Source: Gigaspora rosea
Taxonomy: Eukaryota; Glomeromycota; Glomeromycetes; Diversisporales; Gigasporaceae
Assembly (NCBI GenBank): GCA_003550325.1
Contig: QKWP01000037.1
Location: forward strand, 583,554 to 647,553
Reading direction: 5' to 3'
Length of the DNA: 64,000 nt
Position numbers and translations under genes: made by a program
Notes under the pieces: model-generated
The model's database searches: none
Told to the model about the DNA's origin: nothing
Seen by the model: only the letters and a program-made list of their open reading frames with translations
Part shown: positions 11,826 to 22,313 of the stretch, one piece after another
How positions within the stretch are numbered: the stretch's first letter is position 1
Layout: each line of letters opens with the position of its first letter

Positions 11826-12457
11826 GGGAGTTTCAAAGTTAAAAAAAAAGTGACGTATTTGAAAATAAATAGGAATTTGAAAAAAATCTTATTCGTGCAT
11901 CAAAATTTTGAAGTCGAAAAGTGAAATGGGAGTGTTTGGAGATCCTCATTTCATGAAATCGATCAGTGTAGTCATTATTACATTATCGTCATTACAAATA
12001 ATACTGTGTACAATAATGACCAATATTGTATATTTACCAAAAAAAAAAAGATTTTTTTCGATCAAATTTCAAAGCATTTTATTTTCTTCTAAAATGTTCG
12101 GTTATTGTCAAATTGTCGATAATTCAATAATGCCTACAAAGAGAACATTTAAACAAACGACCAAAGAAAAAAACTTGCGAGGGTCATGTTTGTAGAAAAT
12201 CCAAAAAATCAAGATATTATCAATGGAAAAAGCAGCTCCGGTTGGTGGGAAACTTGTAGCAAAAAATACAGGATTTGCTCAAATGGCTTCATTTGTAAAC
12301 AAACGTTGTAAAGTTAGTCAATAGAATGCTAAAATAGCAAATAGCCGTTGGGCACTTGTAAAAAGCTAATAGGTGTGTTCAAAGCTAATTGAAAATAAGA
12401 TCCGATTGATGCATTTCAACATAAATTAGATTCCCGCATTTTAACTTTGAAACACCC
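11826..12457 (+). mobile_element. Tc1/mariner-like non-autonomous element carrying a coding remnant
   Basis: The ends are GGGAGTTTCAAAGTTAAAA and the complement of GGGTGTTTCAAAGTTAAAA, flanked by TA at 11824-11825 and 12458-12459. Copy 1 of the surrounding duplication (near 5110) lacks the element, giving an empty site. Inside, a plus-strand frame from ATG 12130 to 12400 stays aligned through two in-frame stops (phrases PTKRTFKQTTKEKN, VGGKLVAKNTGFAQM, VNKRCKVSQ). It does not look like a DDE transposase to me, so it may be a captured host-gene piece or an unfamiliar part of the element. The element identification is strong; the coding content is unassigned. Confidence 0.75.
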
Positions 12458-13299
12458 TAATATTACATATTTTTTTATCACGGTTTTCTTATAATAAATG
12501 AATGTTTCACACTTGTCTTATTGCCCCGATTCCTGTTCGTGACAATAATCAACATATTTTCATTTTTTATAATTTATTCAAATATATCATATATGAAAAT
12601 AAACTATTCTCAGCGCATCTCGACTGTTTGGATTTTTTCTTTTTAGCGAATAAACAAAGCACTTGTTACAATCAATAAAGTTTTTTTTTTAATATCTATG
12701 CAAAAGAAAAATAATGCAAATCTTTAGAGGATATACTCACACCATTTCTTAAAATATTCTGGTGTTTTAAGAATTGGCAGTAACATTTAAAGAAAGATTC
12801 GAATGTGAATTTCGGAAAAAAAGTTTTTTTTTCAGCTAACTTTTGGTTTATAATTAAATACGTAGATATCATATATACAGTAGATACAAAGTCGTTTTTC
12901 GCTTTGTTATGTTGTTCGTATATGGTTATCCTCAATCATTTTTATAGAATCAAAATTTTATATTTTTATAAATGTTAGACGATTTCAAAGGATGTTTGTG
13001 GCAGTGGTTCAAAAAATGATAAAATTGATTATAAAAACTTCTTACTCCCAATAAATAAACCACCAAAACACAAATGATAAGACTAATAATTCAAACTTAT
13101 ATATTAAGTGAGAATAAATACTTTTTTCTGTAATGTAGTGAGATAATATATTGTAGAAAATTTTAATATTATTATTATTGCATCTTCCTAAGTCAAGTTG
13201 CATAATAAATATGTTATATATTTTAATTTAAATATAAATTTGAAAATTTGTTCGAGATTTCTATATTATTATCCGGTTTACTAATATAATCTGAAAATT

Positions 13300-13585
13300 T
13301 TTTCGTATCATATATCTTGCTAGTATATACGTCTTGTGAATATATTTGTTTAATCAGTTCTAGCTTAGTCTTATCAACTTCCAAAAATTGTTTTTTTTGA
13401 TTTCATTATCATCTTCCGATCCATTTCGTCTAGCCAATAAGGGATTATCTCAATAATTTCAGTTGCAGTGGTCGATTATCAAGATCTTTATCCATACATT
13501 TCATAGCCAATATAACAATCAGGTCCTAAACATTAGGTCTTGATTCATTTATAATTATTCTTGATACAAGATAATCATCAATTTT
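13300..13585 (-). pseudogene. Sel1-kinase C-terminal fragment
   Basis: The complementary strand encodes pieces of the same tail as the intact gene (LDEMDR.., FLEVDKTKLE.., SSKIYDTKKF-like) with frameshifts, and then the last part of the kinase C-lobe (KCMDKDLDN region). It ends abruptly at about 13590, where an unrelated LRR remnant begins. It is the truncated partner of 7838-8110. Confidence 0.7.
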
Positions 13586-13589
13586 ACTC

Positions 13590-14055
13590 CTTATGGTCCA
13601 ATATTATTGGTTGTTTTCCAACATTTATCGCTTATTCCAAGGTTTAAAAAGGTTAGTGTGGTGTTTTTGTAAAGTGCATTTGTACATAATACTTTCTTCC
13701 TTAAAATACAAGACTATTTATAAATATTCAGCGTGCCAGTGTGGAATTCATGTAAAATACATCTGCCAAAGTTTTTCTACCCTCCGATCTATGTTTACTA
13801 GATTGAAGATTCAAAGAAGACAGTGTAGAGTAAAGAGTTATCTAATGCTTTATTTTTTTTTCTTTCTGACCCAGGTTTATTCTTATTAGAGAATGCCGAT
13901 CACCACCAAGATCCAAAAAAGTTAAAGTGAAAGCTCTTACCAAGCACATCTGATAATGCTTTCCCACCTTCTGATCCAATATTATTCGACAATAGATTCA
14001 ATTCTTCGAGAGTGGTGTTCGTTGTAAAGGCCTCCTGCCCCACCGTTTGCTTTTT
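13590..14055 (-). pseudogene. Leucine-rich-repeat gene remnant
   Basis: On the minus strand, starting near 14055, one frame reads TTNTTLEELNLLSNNIGSEG followed by GKALSDVL, a clean RNI-type LRR unit. Further units follow in shifted frames (for example YKNTTLTFLNLGISD near 13660). Stops and frame changes mean it is dead. It resembles the plus-strand remnant at 640-1062 and probably derives from the same family. The poly-T at 14050-14066 bounds it. Confidence 0.6.
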
Positions 14056-14199
14056 TTTTTTTTTTTAATATATTATTATCATGACGATTTTTAGTTGCAT
14101 ATATTGGATTATCTATATTTAGAAGGATTCAACGTAGTTAGTAAAGACCCTGTACTAGCACGACCTCGTCAAAGCATAGGGCTATTTCACTAACAATCA

Positions 14200-14895
14200 C
14201 TTTATAGACGACAACTTAGTCACAGAAAATTAATTTACAGACGAGACTACTTTACAGACGGTTAATTCACAAACAAATTTCATTTTGTAGATAAGGCCAT
14301 GCAAAGTTAATTTTTCGTTTTGCATAACCCGCCGACCCAATTTTTCAAAAAAAAAAAAAAAAAAAAAAAAAATTTTTTTTTTTATTCCAACTGTGCCAAT
14401 TATTCCGTTTTTGCTATTTAATTTTTTCTTCGGTGTCGCACGATGGTGACCATAATTTTCCGGAGTTACACATTATACTGTATCCGAAAAAAAAAAAAAA
14501 AAAATCCAAAATTTCCATATACAAACCGAAGACAACTGAAAATTTGGAGCACAATGTTATGCAAAACGAAAATTAAAAACGTAACGACAATAACAAGAAT
14601 TACTTTGTGAAATAATTAATCGACTATAAAATAACCTTGCCTTTAATTTATTGAGGCTTGCGAAATTTGCAATTTGAATCTTAAGTCCGGTTGATATCTC
14701 GTTCCAACCAAATCCGGTATGTTCATACAACGAAATAACAGTATACTGTATTACACTAGCACAGCACATTAACATGTGAAATCATAGATGATTAATGTCC
14801 AATCAAAATGCAAGATTTTGCGAACTCGTCATTCTAGATGGAAAGAAATCATGCACTCCGTGATGCAAGCATGACTACGTTCCTGGTATGGTATT
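14200..14895. mobile_element. Composite TIR element (ACAGAC and GCAAAACG motifs)
   Basis: 14205-14285 carries the ACAGAC sub-repeats seen at 3329-3560. 14288-14326 and 14554-14572 carry the inverted pair caaagttaatttttcgtttt / aaaacgaaaatta that also bounds elements at 54484-54830 and 56310-56655. The end (atgactacgttcctggta, near 14880) matches 57905 and the complement of 10336. The part 14640-14895 is homologous to 57240-57925. It looks like one element inserted in another. Confidence 0.5.
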
Positions 14896-14949
14896 TATAC
14901 GGAATTATATTGCCGATTCAAAATTTTTCGATTTCTTTCTTTCGAAGAG

Positions 14950-15135
14950 TATCTAAAACTAGAGTTTAAGTTGGTCTGAGATTAAGGACAGGGCAAGTAT
15001 TATACGTAAAATTACTCTTCCAACATTTTTTATTAGTATATCAAAGTAGGTTTAGACACTCGCTCGATTCCTGTATTTTTCAGTTATTCTTTCGTAAGAA
15101 TTTACGATTTGATTGGTTAATAGATGCGAATCTTT
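14950..15135. mobile_element. MITE-related sequence in the kinase-gene promoter
   Basis: The phrases cattttttattagtatat, aggtttagacactcg and atttacgatttgattgg recur in the same order within the 262-bp MITE at 29239-29500. This copy lies about 100-290 bp upstream of the ATG at 15239, so part of that promoter region is TE-derived. Confidence 0.6.
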
Positions 15136-15238
15136 TAAATAATAAATAGTGGTACAGCATATTAATCCTATTTGGTAATATTTATATGAATGCTATTTCA
15201 TTTACTTACATTTGTGATTTTCATACGGATTGTTTTCA

Positions 15239-16945
15239 ATGTTTAAAAAAAAGGATTCAAATAAACTTTATCAACTTGGTTATAACCACGAAAATGGTAT
15301 TGAAATTGAAAAAAATGAGAAAAAAGCTTTTAAATATTATAAGAGAGCTGCTGAATTAGGTAACGCAATTGCAATGTATGATGTTGGTCGTTGTTATCAT
15401 CAAGGACTCGGAGTCAAAAAAGATGAAAAGAAAGCTTTTAAATATTCTAAAAAAGCTGTTGAATTAGGAATTGATGCTGCAATTTGTAATATTGGTGTTT
15501 GTTATTTTGAGGGAATAGGAGTTGAAAAGGATGAAAAGAAAGCTTTCGAATATTATAAACAATCTGCAAATATGGGTTATGATGATGGAATATTTAGAGT
15601 TGGTTTTTGTTATTATTACGGAATTGGTGTCGAAAAAAATTATCAAGAAGCATTCAAATATTATATGAAATCTGCCAATATGGGTCATATTGGTGGAATG
15701 TGTAATATTGGAGAATGTTATTATAATGGTGAAGGAATAGGAAAAGATTATAATAAAGCATTTGAATATTATAAGGAATCGGCTGATATGGGTGATATTA
15801 TTGGTATAAATCGTGTTGCAAATTGTTATCGTAATGGTATCGGAGTACAAAGAAACATTCTGAGTGCAAATTATTGGTTTAGAAAACATAGAAATCTTTT
15901 GAAAACTAATTTGAAAACAAAAGAATCTCTTGATATCTGTTCAGAAATTAAAGAAGTATTAGATGATGATAAATATAAATTATCTTGGATCGATTACAAT
16001 GAATTTAAAGACGTAAAAGAAATTGGAAGAACTGGCTGTGTAACAATATATTGTGCACTTTGGTTTGATAAAATTAATCATAGGGAAGGACATTTTGCAC
16101 TCAAAGTGGTTCATGGATCGAACGATGATGTTAAACTCTTTATTAATGAGTTGAAGAATTATTGTGAAATCGGTTATGATAATCCTTCTTTTTTACAATG
16201 TATTGGTGTATCAAAAAATATTGATTATATCGCTGTAATGACATATGCGAAAAAAGGTCCATTACGTCGGAATCTTGATCAAGTATCAAAGATGAGTTGG
16301 AAAGATAAATTGAACATTTTGTATTGTATAGCTTCAGATCTCGAATCAATTCATTCTGAAGAACTCGTTCACGGAGATCTACAAACTGATTACATTTTAC
16401 AAAGTGAGCTAGATAGTGCATATGTCACATATCTTGGACTTTCAGACAAAGTAAAAGCTGGAGAAATTTATGGAGTTATGCCTTATATTGCACCTGAAGT
16501 TTTACTAGGTCAATCTTATACGAAATCATCAGATATTTACAGTCTCGGGATCATCATGACAGAAATATCAACCGGAAGAAGACCATTTGATGGAATTCAC
16601 TTTGATACTGATCTTCAAACTAAAATCATTAATGGAACAAGACCTGAATGTACTCATGCTCCGGAATTATATGTTAAATTAGCTAATAGGTGTATGGATA
16701 ATGATCCTCGTGAACGACCAACAGCTACTACAATTGTTAACAAGGTTGGCCATTGGTTAGACGAAATGAATCAAACCGATAGTGAGATTAAGAACCAATT
16801 TTTAGAAAGCGATAAAATTAAACCGGAATCAGTCGAACCAAAACATCCAATTTATTACGATTATAGTAAATTAATAAATACAGATAAACTCGATAGTAAA
16901 TGCAAGATTTATCAATTGAATTATTCTGGCGATAACAATTCGTAA
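15239..16945 (+). CDS. Sel1-repeat protein with C-terminal pseudokinase domain (568 aa)
   Basis: Single-exon frame from the first ATG (MFKKKDSNKL); an in-frame TTG nine bases upstream is not a likely eukaryotic start. Residues about 8-216 form six 36-residue Sel1 repeats (pattern GIGVEKDEKKAFEYYK..A..G). A TKL-like kinase domain follows from about 254 to 500. It keeps the ATP lysine (FALKV, K289), the alpha-C glutamate (E304), the catalytic-loop Asp (HGDL, D380) and APE (418-420). HRD reads HGD, the catalytic-loop Asn is Tyr (385), and the DLG/DFG Asp is Tyr (YLGL, 398). The glycine loop is IGRTGCVTIY. Such losses predict no or weak phosphotransfer, so a scaffold or signalling role is inferred. 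Sel1 repeats bind proteins. It is the only intact member here. Confidence 0.92.
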   Translation: MFKKKDSNKLYQLGYNHENGIEIEKNEKKAFKYYKRAAELGNAIAMYDVGRCYHQGLGVKKDEKKAFKYSKKAVELGIDAAICNIGVCYFEGIGVEKDEKKAFEYYKQSANMGYDDGIFRVGFCYYYGIGVEKNYQEAFKYYMKSANMGHIGGMCNIGECYYNGEGIGKDYNKAFEYYKESADMGDIIGINRVANCYRNGIGVQRNILSANYWFRKHRNLLKTNLKTKESLDICSEIKEVLDDDKYKLSWIDYNEFKDVKEIGRTGCVTIYCALWFDKINHREGHFALKVVHGSNDDVKLFINELKNYCEIGYDNPSFLQCIGVSKNIDYIAVMTYAKKGPLRRNLDQVSKMSWKDKLNILYCIASDLESIHSEELVHGDLQTDYILQSELDSAYVTYLGLSDKVKAGEIYGVMPYIAPEVLLGQSYTKSSDIYSLGIIMTEISTGRRPFDGIHFDTDLQTKIINGTRPECTHAPELYVKLANRCMDNDPRERPTATTIVNKVGHWLDEMNQTDSEIKNQFLESDKIKPESVEPKHPIYYDYSKLINTDKLDSKCKIYQLNYSGDNNS

Positions 16946-17700
16946 TCATAGTAATTCAAGGTATTTATAATTTTTGATATAATTAAGTAACCTACAGTAT
17001 TTTTAAATTAATAAATTATCATTTACAATACATAATAAAATATTTTCTTGATTTATACCTAGAAGGTATAACTGGATCAGTTTATTATTTTCATATAATA
17101 TATATCCAAAATATAATACCAGTTTTTATAAATAAAATGAAATAAAATAAAAAACATTTCCGCTGTTTTATAATATGTAATGTTTATAATCCGAATAAAT
17201 GAACTTATAAAAATAATACCGAAAAAATTTGCCTGTCTGATATGATTCAAAAATTTGATAGTATAAATATATGGCAGCTTTCCATATACGGCAATACCGA
17301 AGCACGGGGCTTGCGACAGAACTCGCGCAAATCTAATGTTTGTTTTAAATTAAAATATGGACGTTACGGTTAGTCGAAATGTTAAATAAAGATCTTATAT
17401 TATTTTTTATAGTCACATGCACCAAGAATATATCAAGGGCAGCGACGAATTCAAAATCATGCTTTATGCATATGTACAGCATTTAAACAATGCAAGCAAG
17501 CCACCATAATGCGGCCAACTTTATGATTTTTACAAGGCAATCCCCAAAATTCCTGGTCGGATTTAGGTCGATATTTAGCCCTGATGATTAGTTTTTTCTA
17601 TAGCAAAATTATCAGCTGGACACTTTCACTTAATGAACGTCTACGGTTTCATTAGTAAAATTTTAGTGATCCTGGGCAAAATCGATCATTTCTGGCCCAG
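16946..17700. other. AT-rich intergenic region
   Basis: 3' flank of the kinase gene, with several possible polyadenylation words (aataaa near 17135). No gene or element edge recognised before the LTR at 17701. A short hairpin lies at 17271-17290 (tatatgg...ccatata). Confidence 0.5.
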
Positions 17701-18349
17701 TGTCACGGTTTGGGGAGAGAATTGTACGTGTTATTACCGGTTCTAGCTCTAACCGTGAACAATATAAGCTCAGAAGGTATCGATTTTATTAAGCTGAGTA
17801 TTCGCAAGTTATGTTTAAGAGGGTTAAGAGACGACTAATTATGATATTAGATATACACGTAGGTCGATACTATGGAATAAGGACAGTATTTCATTAACAA
17901 TTTTTTTAAAGATAGTTTTATGAATCGTTATAATTTTATTTAATGGATTTTGTATGTTACATAGACATTAACTGCCTCTTTCCCCCCGCAGAAGTTACCC
18001 TTTAAATACGTTCTTCGTTGGTACCTTTTTTAATTCCCACGGTGACTATGAAAAACGATTGAATAGCTTTTACAAATTATGAAGTAATCGTTTATGTGAA
18101 CTAACGCTTAAACCTTCATTGAATGTAGTAATGGGAAGAAAAGCGAGATAAAAATAAAAATGAGGTAATGGGAAGAAAAATAGAAATAGAAATAAAAATG
18201 AGGTAATTGTTCGCGGAAAAAATGTAGTCATCGAACCGGGTAACGTACGATCATCAGAAATGTAATCATCAAACTGGGTAACGTACGATCATCAAAATTC
18301 ACGTGGCAGATCGACAAAAATTTAACACCTGATAAAATTTCCCATGACA
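17701..18349 (-). repeat. 3' LTR of element A (649 bp)
   Basis: Aligns end to end with 24274-24977. It is 55 bp shorter because it has fewer copies of a ~33-bp minisatellite (gaggtaatgggaagaaaaa) around 18130-18200. Confidence 0.9.
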
Positions 18350-18362
18350 TATTCCCCCTCTA
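18350..18362 (-). other. Polypurine tract of element A
   Basis: On the minus strand AGAGGGGGAATA directly precedes the 3' LTR, the usual place for the plus-strand primer. Confidence 0.7.
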
Positions 18363-18422
18363 AACAATGAGCTCCATGAATTCGAGTGAACACTTTTCTG
18401 CGAGCTCTTTTTTTTTTTTATT

Positions 18423-19656
18423 TTATTTGTCCCTATAGCGTTTTAACTGACTACCATGCACTACTTTATCCTTTACCTTTTCCGGAAACCCTACAGTCTG
18501 TAATTTATAGGTCCCGTTACCAAGTACTTCGTAGATTCGGAACGGTCCACTCCATTTTCCTCTAATTTTCCCCCGATCCTTGCTGCTAACTTTGCGTCTG
18601 CAATGGATGTTGTTGATCATGGTGCCACTTTTGATAAAGCCGGGCCTTGCAAATGTTTTCCCGGGCTTTTATTCTTGCTTCAAATAGATCATCTATCAAT
18701 TTTAAAGTTCGGGCCACCACTAATGATTGAAGTTGTTCTTCTTTTGAACTTTCTACAGGGTACGTTTCTACCAACATTTCAACGGGAAAGGTTGCCTCCC
18801 TGCCATACGTTAAATAGAAGGGGCTGAATTTTGTCGTGTTGTGTTTGAGCATTCTACAAGCAAATAATACTGGGTGCAAGTAATCATCCCAGTCCCCTTC
18901 ATACTGACTCACACACTTCGCTAACGCCTCACATATGGTTCGGTTAAACCTTTCTACAAGACCGTTGGTCTGGAGGTGGTACGTAGATGACAATTTATGC
19001 TTGACTCCGGCCTTTGGGCATATCAGGTCTATCACCTTATTGCAGAAATGGGACCCTTGGTCCATAAGAATTTCGCAAGGGCAGCCATGGCGAGTTACTA
19101 CATCCTCCAACAGGAAAGCAGCAACAGATTCGGCAGTACAGTCCGGTAAGGCTCGAACCTCAGGCCATTTTAGCAAATATTCTACTGCAACTACTAGATA
19201 TCAATTTACTTTTTTTGTTAAAGGCAGGGGTCCTACGATGTCCAAACCGATACGATCAAACGGTTGGGTTATTTTGATCGGATTCATTGCTTCTTTTGCA
19301 GGTGGTTTTCCCCTGTGTTGACACACCCTACAACTTCTTACAAAGTTTTTCACGTCAGTTACCATTTGATTCCAGTGATATTTTCTCTGTATTTTTTCCA
19401 CTGTCGTTCTTTCTCCAAAGTGGCCGGCAACTGGATGTTCATGCATTGCTTGTAGTATAAGTTCGATTTGGTCTTTCTTTACTACTCTGAGAGGTTGCTC
19501 CGGGTCTTTCTGGTTTCTTCGATATAATACGTCCTCTCGTACCAAATAGTATCGGGCTAGAATTTTTAATTTTCTTATTTGCACAGCCGAATATGCCTCA
19601 GGAACTTTTAATCTGGATAGATAGTCTACCAAGGAAGTATAAGTCTCGTCTTCCAT
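18423..19656 (-). pseudogene. Integrase region of element A
   Basis: The minus strand shows the N-terminal H2C2 zinc domain (HEHPVAGHFG ... CRVCQHRG). The catalytic core has the first Asp in GLDIVGPLP, the second in ILMDQGSHF and the Glu in GLVERFNRT (D,D-35-E arrangement). A C-terminal domain follows (RGKWSGPFRIYEVLGNGTYK). The region is split into three frames (19656-19201, 19176-18586, 18620-18423) by small indels. The catalytic residues are still readable, so decay is fairly recent. It is inactive as it stands. Confidence 0.9.
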
Positions 19657-19804
19657 TCTTGTTTGTGCCAGGACACGTAACCTGAACTGTATTTACAGAT
19701 TTTTTTTTTTTGTTTGTCTTATTATTAATTTTTCACGTCCTTTAGATCTTTGTTGTACGCCCCTTACCTGCGTACAGCTATCGCGAATGACCTACACTAT
19801 GGGC

Positions 19805-19808
<4 letters not shown>

Positions 19809-19864
<56 letters not shown>

Positions 19865-19865
19865 N
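19809..19865. repeat. Poly-T tract ending in N
   Basis: About 56 T residues followed by an N at 19865, lying in the RNase H-integrase spacer of element A. It may be a homopolymer assembly problem or a retroposed poly(A). Confidence 0.8.
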
Positions 19866-19978
19866 ATTGCTAACTGCTTATCCTATTCTTAAAGTCGTTT
19901 AAGTATGATATGGAAAAATATATTTTATTTTAATTTTTTTTTTTAATTTTTTTTTAAATCAAATTTATTTATTTTATT

Positions 19979-20335
19979 TTACTTATCATCTCCAATCTTT
20001 CCTTTGCCGCCAGGGTCAAATACGGGTGCCCTAGATAACCTGTCGACATTCAAAATCTGTCTCCCGTGTCTGTACTTAACGATGAAATTATAGCCTTGGA
20101 GCATCATTATATATCTGGCCATTCTGCCGGTTGGATTATTCATATTGTTCAAATAAGTTAAGGCAGAATGGTCGGTTATTAAGGTAAAACTTGGTCCATG
20201 TAAATAGTGGTGGAACTTCTTTACGGCCCATACTATTGCGATACACTCCAATTCCGTTATGGAGTAATTTTTTTCTGCTGGTTTGGTCGATCTACTAGCA
20301 TATTCTATTACATTTTCTCTTTTCTCATTGTCCAA
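19979..20335 (-). pseudogene. RNase H region of element A
   Basis: The minus-strand frame reads IEYASRSTKPAEKNYSITEL, then WAVKKFHHYLHG, LITDHSALTYL and YRHGRQILNVDRLSRAP. This is the standard Ty3/Gypsy RNase H that follows reverse transcriptase, with its catalytic Glu (TELE) and Asp (TDHSAL) visible. It is continuous over 118 codons. It is separated from the reverse transcriptase part by a frameshift near 20450. Confidence 0.9.
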
Positions 20336-20442
20336 TTGGGATAGTACAGCTCCAAGAGCTATGTGGGATGCATCCGTATATAGGATGAAGTCCTTATCAT
20401 CCCGGGGGTGTGCGAGTATTGGTGCCGTGATTAATCTCGACT

Positions 20443-21655
20443 TTAATTTCGCGAAAGTATCCTCTTACTCCTTTCTCTATTTAAAAAGTATCCCGTTCTC
20501 AACAGTTGGTTCAAGGGGGCAGCTACCTTAGAAAAATCTTTTATGAACCTACGGTAAAACCTGCCAGTCCTAAAAAAACCTCTTAGCGTCTGTAGGTCCT
20601 TTGGTTTAAGAAAATTCTTCATGGCGGTCACCTTTGATTCGGCGGCAGCTATTACTTTGCCACTAATCTCGTGGCCCAAAATCGTTATCTTTTTTTGACC
20701 CCAAAAGCATTTATCGGGGTTTAATTTCAAATTTGCCTCCTTTAATCTAGTCAACACCTGATTCACGTGTTCTAGATGTCAGTCAAAATCCGGGAATATA
20801 TATTAACGTCATCAATGTAGGCCAACACGTAATACCACATCTTTCATAACACCTGGTCTATCAACCGTTGAAACATGGCAGGTGCATTCGTTAATCCAAA
20901 CGGCATTACTACAAATTCGTATAATCCGAACTTCATAGTAAATTCCGTCTTTTCGCAGTCTCGAGGGTGCATCCCCACTTGCCAGAACCCGCCAGCAAGG
21001 TCCAGGGTCGTATACCAAGTGGAGTTCTTTAGGGCTCCGAGTAGTTCATTGATTCGAGGGAGCGGGTAACTATCATGTTTCGTTCGTTTATTTAATTTTC
21101 GGAAATCTACACATAGTCGTAGCTTCCTGTTCTTTTTTTTCATGGGGAAGCCCAAGGGCTATTAGACGAATGAATTAGTCCTGTTTGCTCCAATCTTTGT
21201 ATCTCCTTTCCAAAAAAGTCATGCTCTACTCTGGAGGTAGGGTAAAATCTTTGTTTTACCGTGGGTCCTTCTTCTATATGTATTTCATGTTGGACAACCG
21301 TAGTCTGACCTAATTGACTGGGCTCTCGAGCAAAAAGGTCTCGATATCTGCTTAACACCTCCTTCATTTGATCTTTTTGATCTTCCGACATTTCACCCAG
21401 GTTTAATCCCCTTTCTTCTTTTTCCTCCTTTTCTTCTTGGACGGAATTAACAAACCACCCTTCTGGCGTTTCCTTCAACGCACATTCTTCTTGTATGTGC
21501 CCCTCTTTTGAACAATAATTGCACATAACTTTCACTTCGCTTATAGGGTGAAATTCACAATAGATAAGTTTTAGCCACCAAATTTTTTTCTTCGAATCCG
21601 TCATCATCATCCGTGTCCGACTCTTCACTTTCTTTCTCTTCTTCTTCATCATCAT
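20443..21655 (-). pseudogene. Reverse transcriptase region of element A
   Basis: The minus strand carries the approach to the palm (GLIHSSNSPWASP near 21140-21180), then LCVDFRKLNK, STWYTTLDLAGGFWQV (first catalytic Asp) and VVMPFGLTNAPAMFQ. The YIDD box is encoded at 20808-20819. After it come stops, then LNPDKCFWGQKKITILGHEI and GFFRTGRFYRRFIKDFS (thumb/connection). The frame changes near 21150, 20840 and 20770, with a premature stop just before YIDD. The acidic upstream part (21560-21700) is a low-complexity linker between protease and reverse transcriptase, with a CxxC...HxxxxC motif near 21500. Confidence 0.9.
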
Positions 21656-21839
21656 CCTCGTCTTCGTTATTGCCTTCTTCTTTCTCTTTATCCTTTGGCG
21701 TAGTCAATGTTTTCTTTAATATTCTTTCACCAATATTAGCTGGTTTGCAGTATTCCGTCGGAACTCTTATCTTTTTACTTCCTTCTTTAATCATCAATTC
21801 GCAGGTTTCCCAATCCAATCGAGCCCGAGCCTTTCTCAT

Positions 21840-22160
21840 CTAGTCATTTCCCACAATAACGGCGTAATTACCGGCTTCCGTCACCACTGCTCGTGACATT
21901 ATAGTTTTTCCACCCACCGTTATTGGAAACCGATCAATTTCTCCTATTGGCCATCTCTGCTTCCCGTGTACTCCCACCATCATTACCGTCAACGGTCGAT
22001 CGATTTGGATGCCTGCTTTTTTTAGAAATCCAGCAGACACAACGCACCTCGAGGATCCACTGTCTAAAATCAGGATGATTGGTTCTCCATTGACTTGTGC
22101 CTCACAATACATGGATGTCATATATTGATCATCATTTCTATTCAAGCAATCTCTCCTCAT
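21840..22160 (-). pseudogene. Aspartic protease region of element A
   Basis: The minus-strand frame includes PIILILDSGSSRCVVSAGFL, the retropepsin active-site Asp with flanking hydrophobic residues, followed by a beta-rich stretch (WPIGEIDRFPITVGG). The 106-codon length fits a retrotransposon protease. It lies between the gag knuckle and reverse transcriptase, as expected. Confidence 0.85.
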
Positions 22161-22313
22161 ATCCGGGTCTGCCTAAAATAGTTGTGCGAATGTTATATCC
22201 GCTTTCTTATTCTGCAAATCCGCCATTACTGAATATGGTTGGATATTAGTAATAATTTGTGGGTCAATCGGTCTTGACTTCTTTTTCTTCACGGGCTTTT
22301 TCTTCGGACTTTC

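Larger units (their letters stand above)
11700..13590. repeat. Segmental duplication, copy 2
   Basis: Counterpart of 5040-5212 plus 7100-8110. It contains the kinase-tail fragment (13300-13585) and its 3' flank, interrupted by the TA-flanked element 11826-12457. Homology ends near 13590, where LRR-remnant sequence starts. Confidence 0.75.

Noticed and set aside
15230..15238. Upstream TTG as start of the Sel1-pseudokinase (and 61561 for the second copy)
   Set aside because: Nuclear eukaryotic genes start at ATG; the ATG at 15239 and at 61570 begins the conserved MFK protein end in both paralogues.
15464..15889. Minus-strand frame under the Sel1 repeats
   Set aside because: It is a shadow of the regular Sel1 coding repeat; the same shadow appears at 61795-62142 under the paralogue.
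21613..21843. Plus-strand Ser-rich protein
   Set aside because: It is the complement of the acidic linker between protease and reverse transcriptase in the minus-strand Ty3 element.
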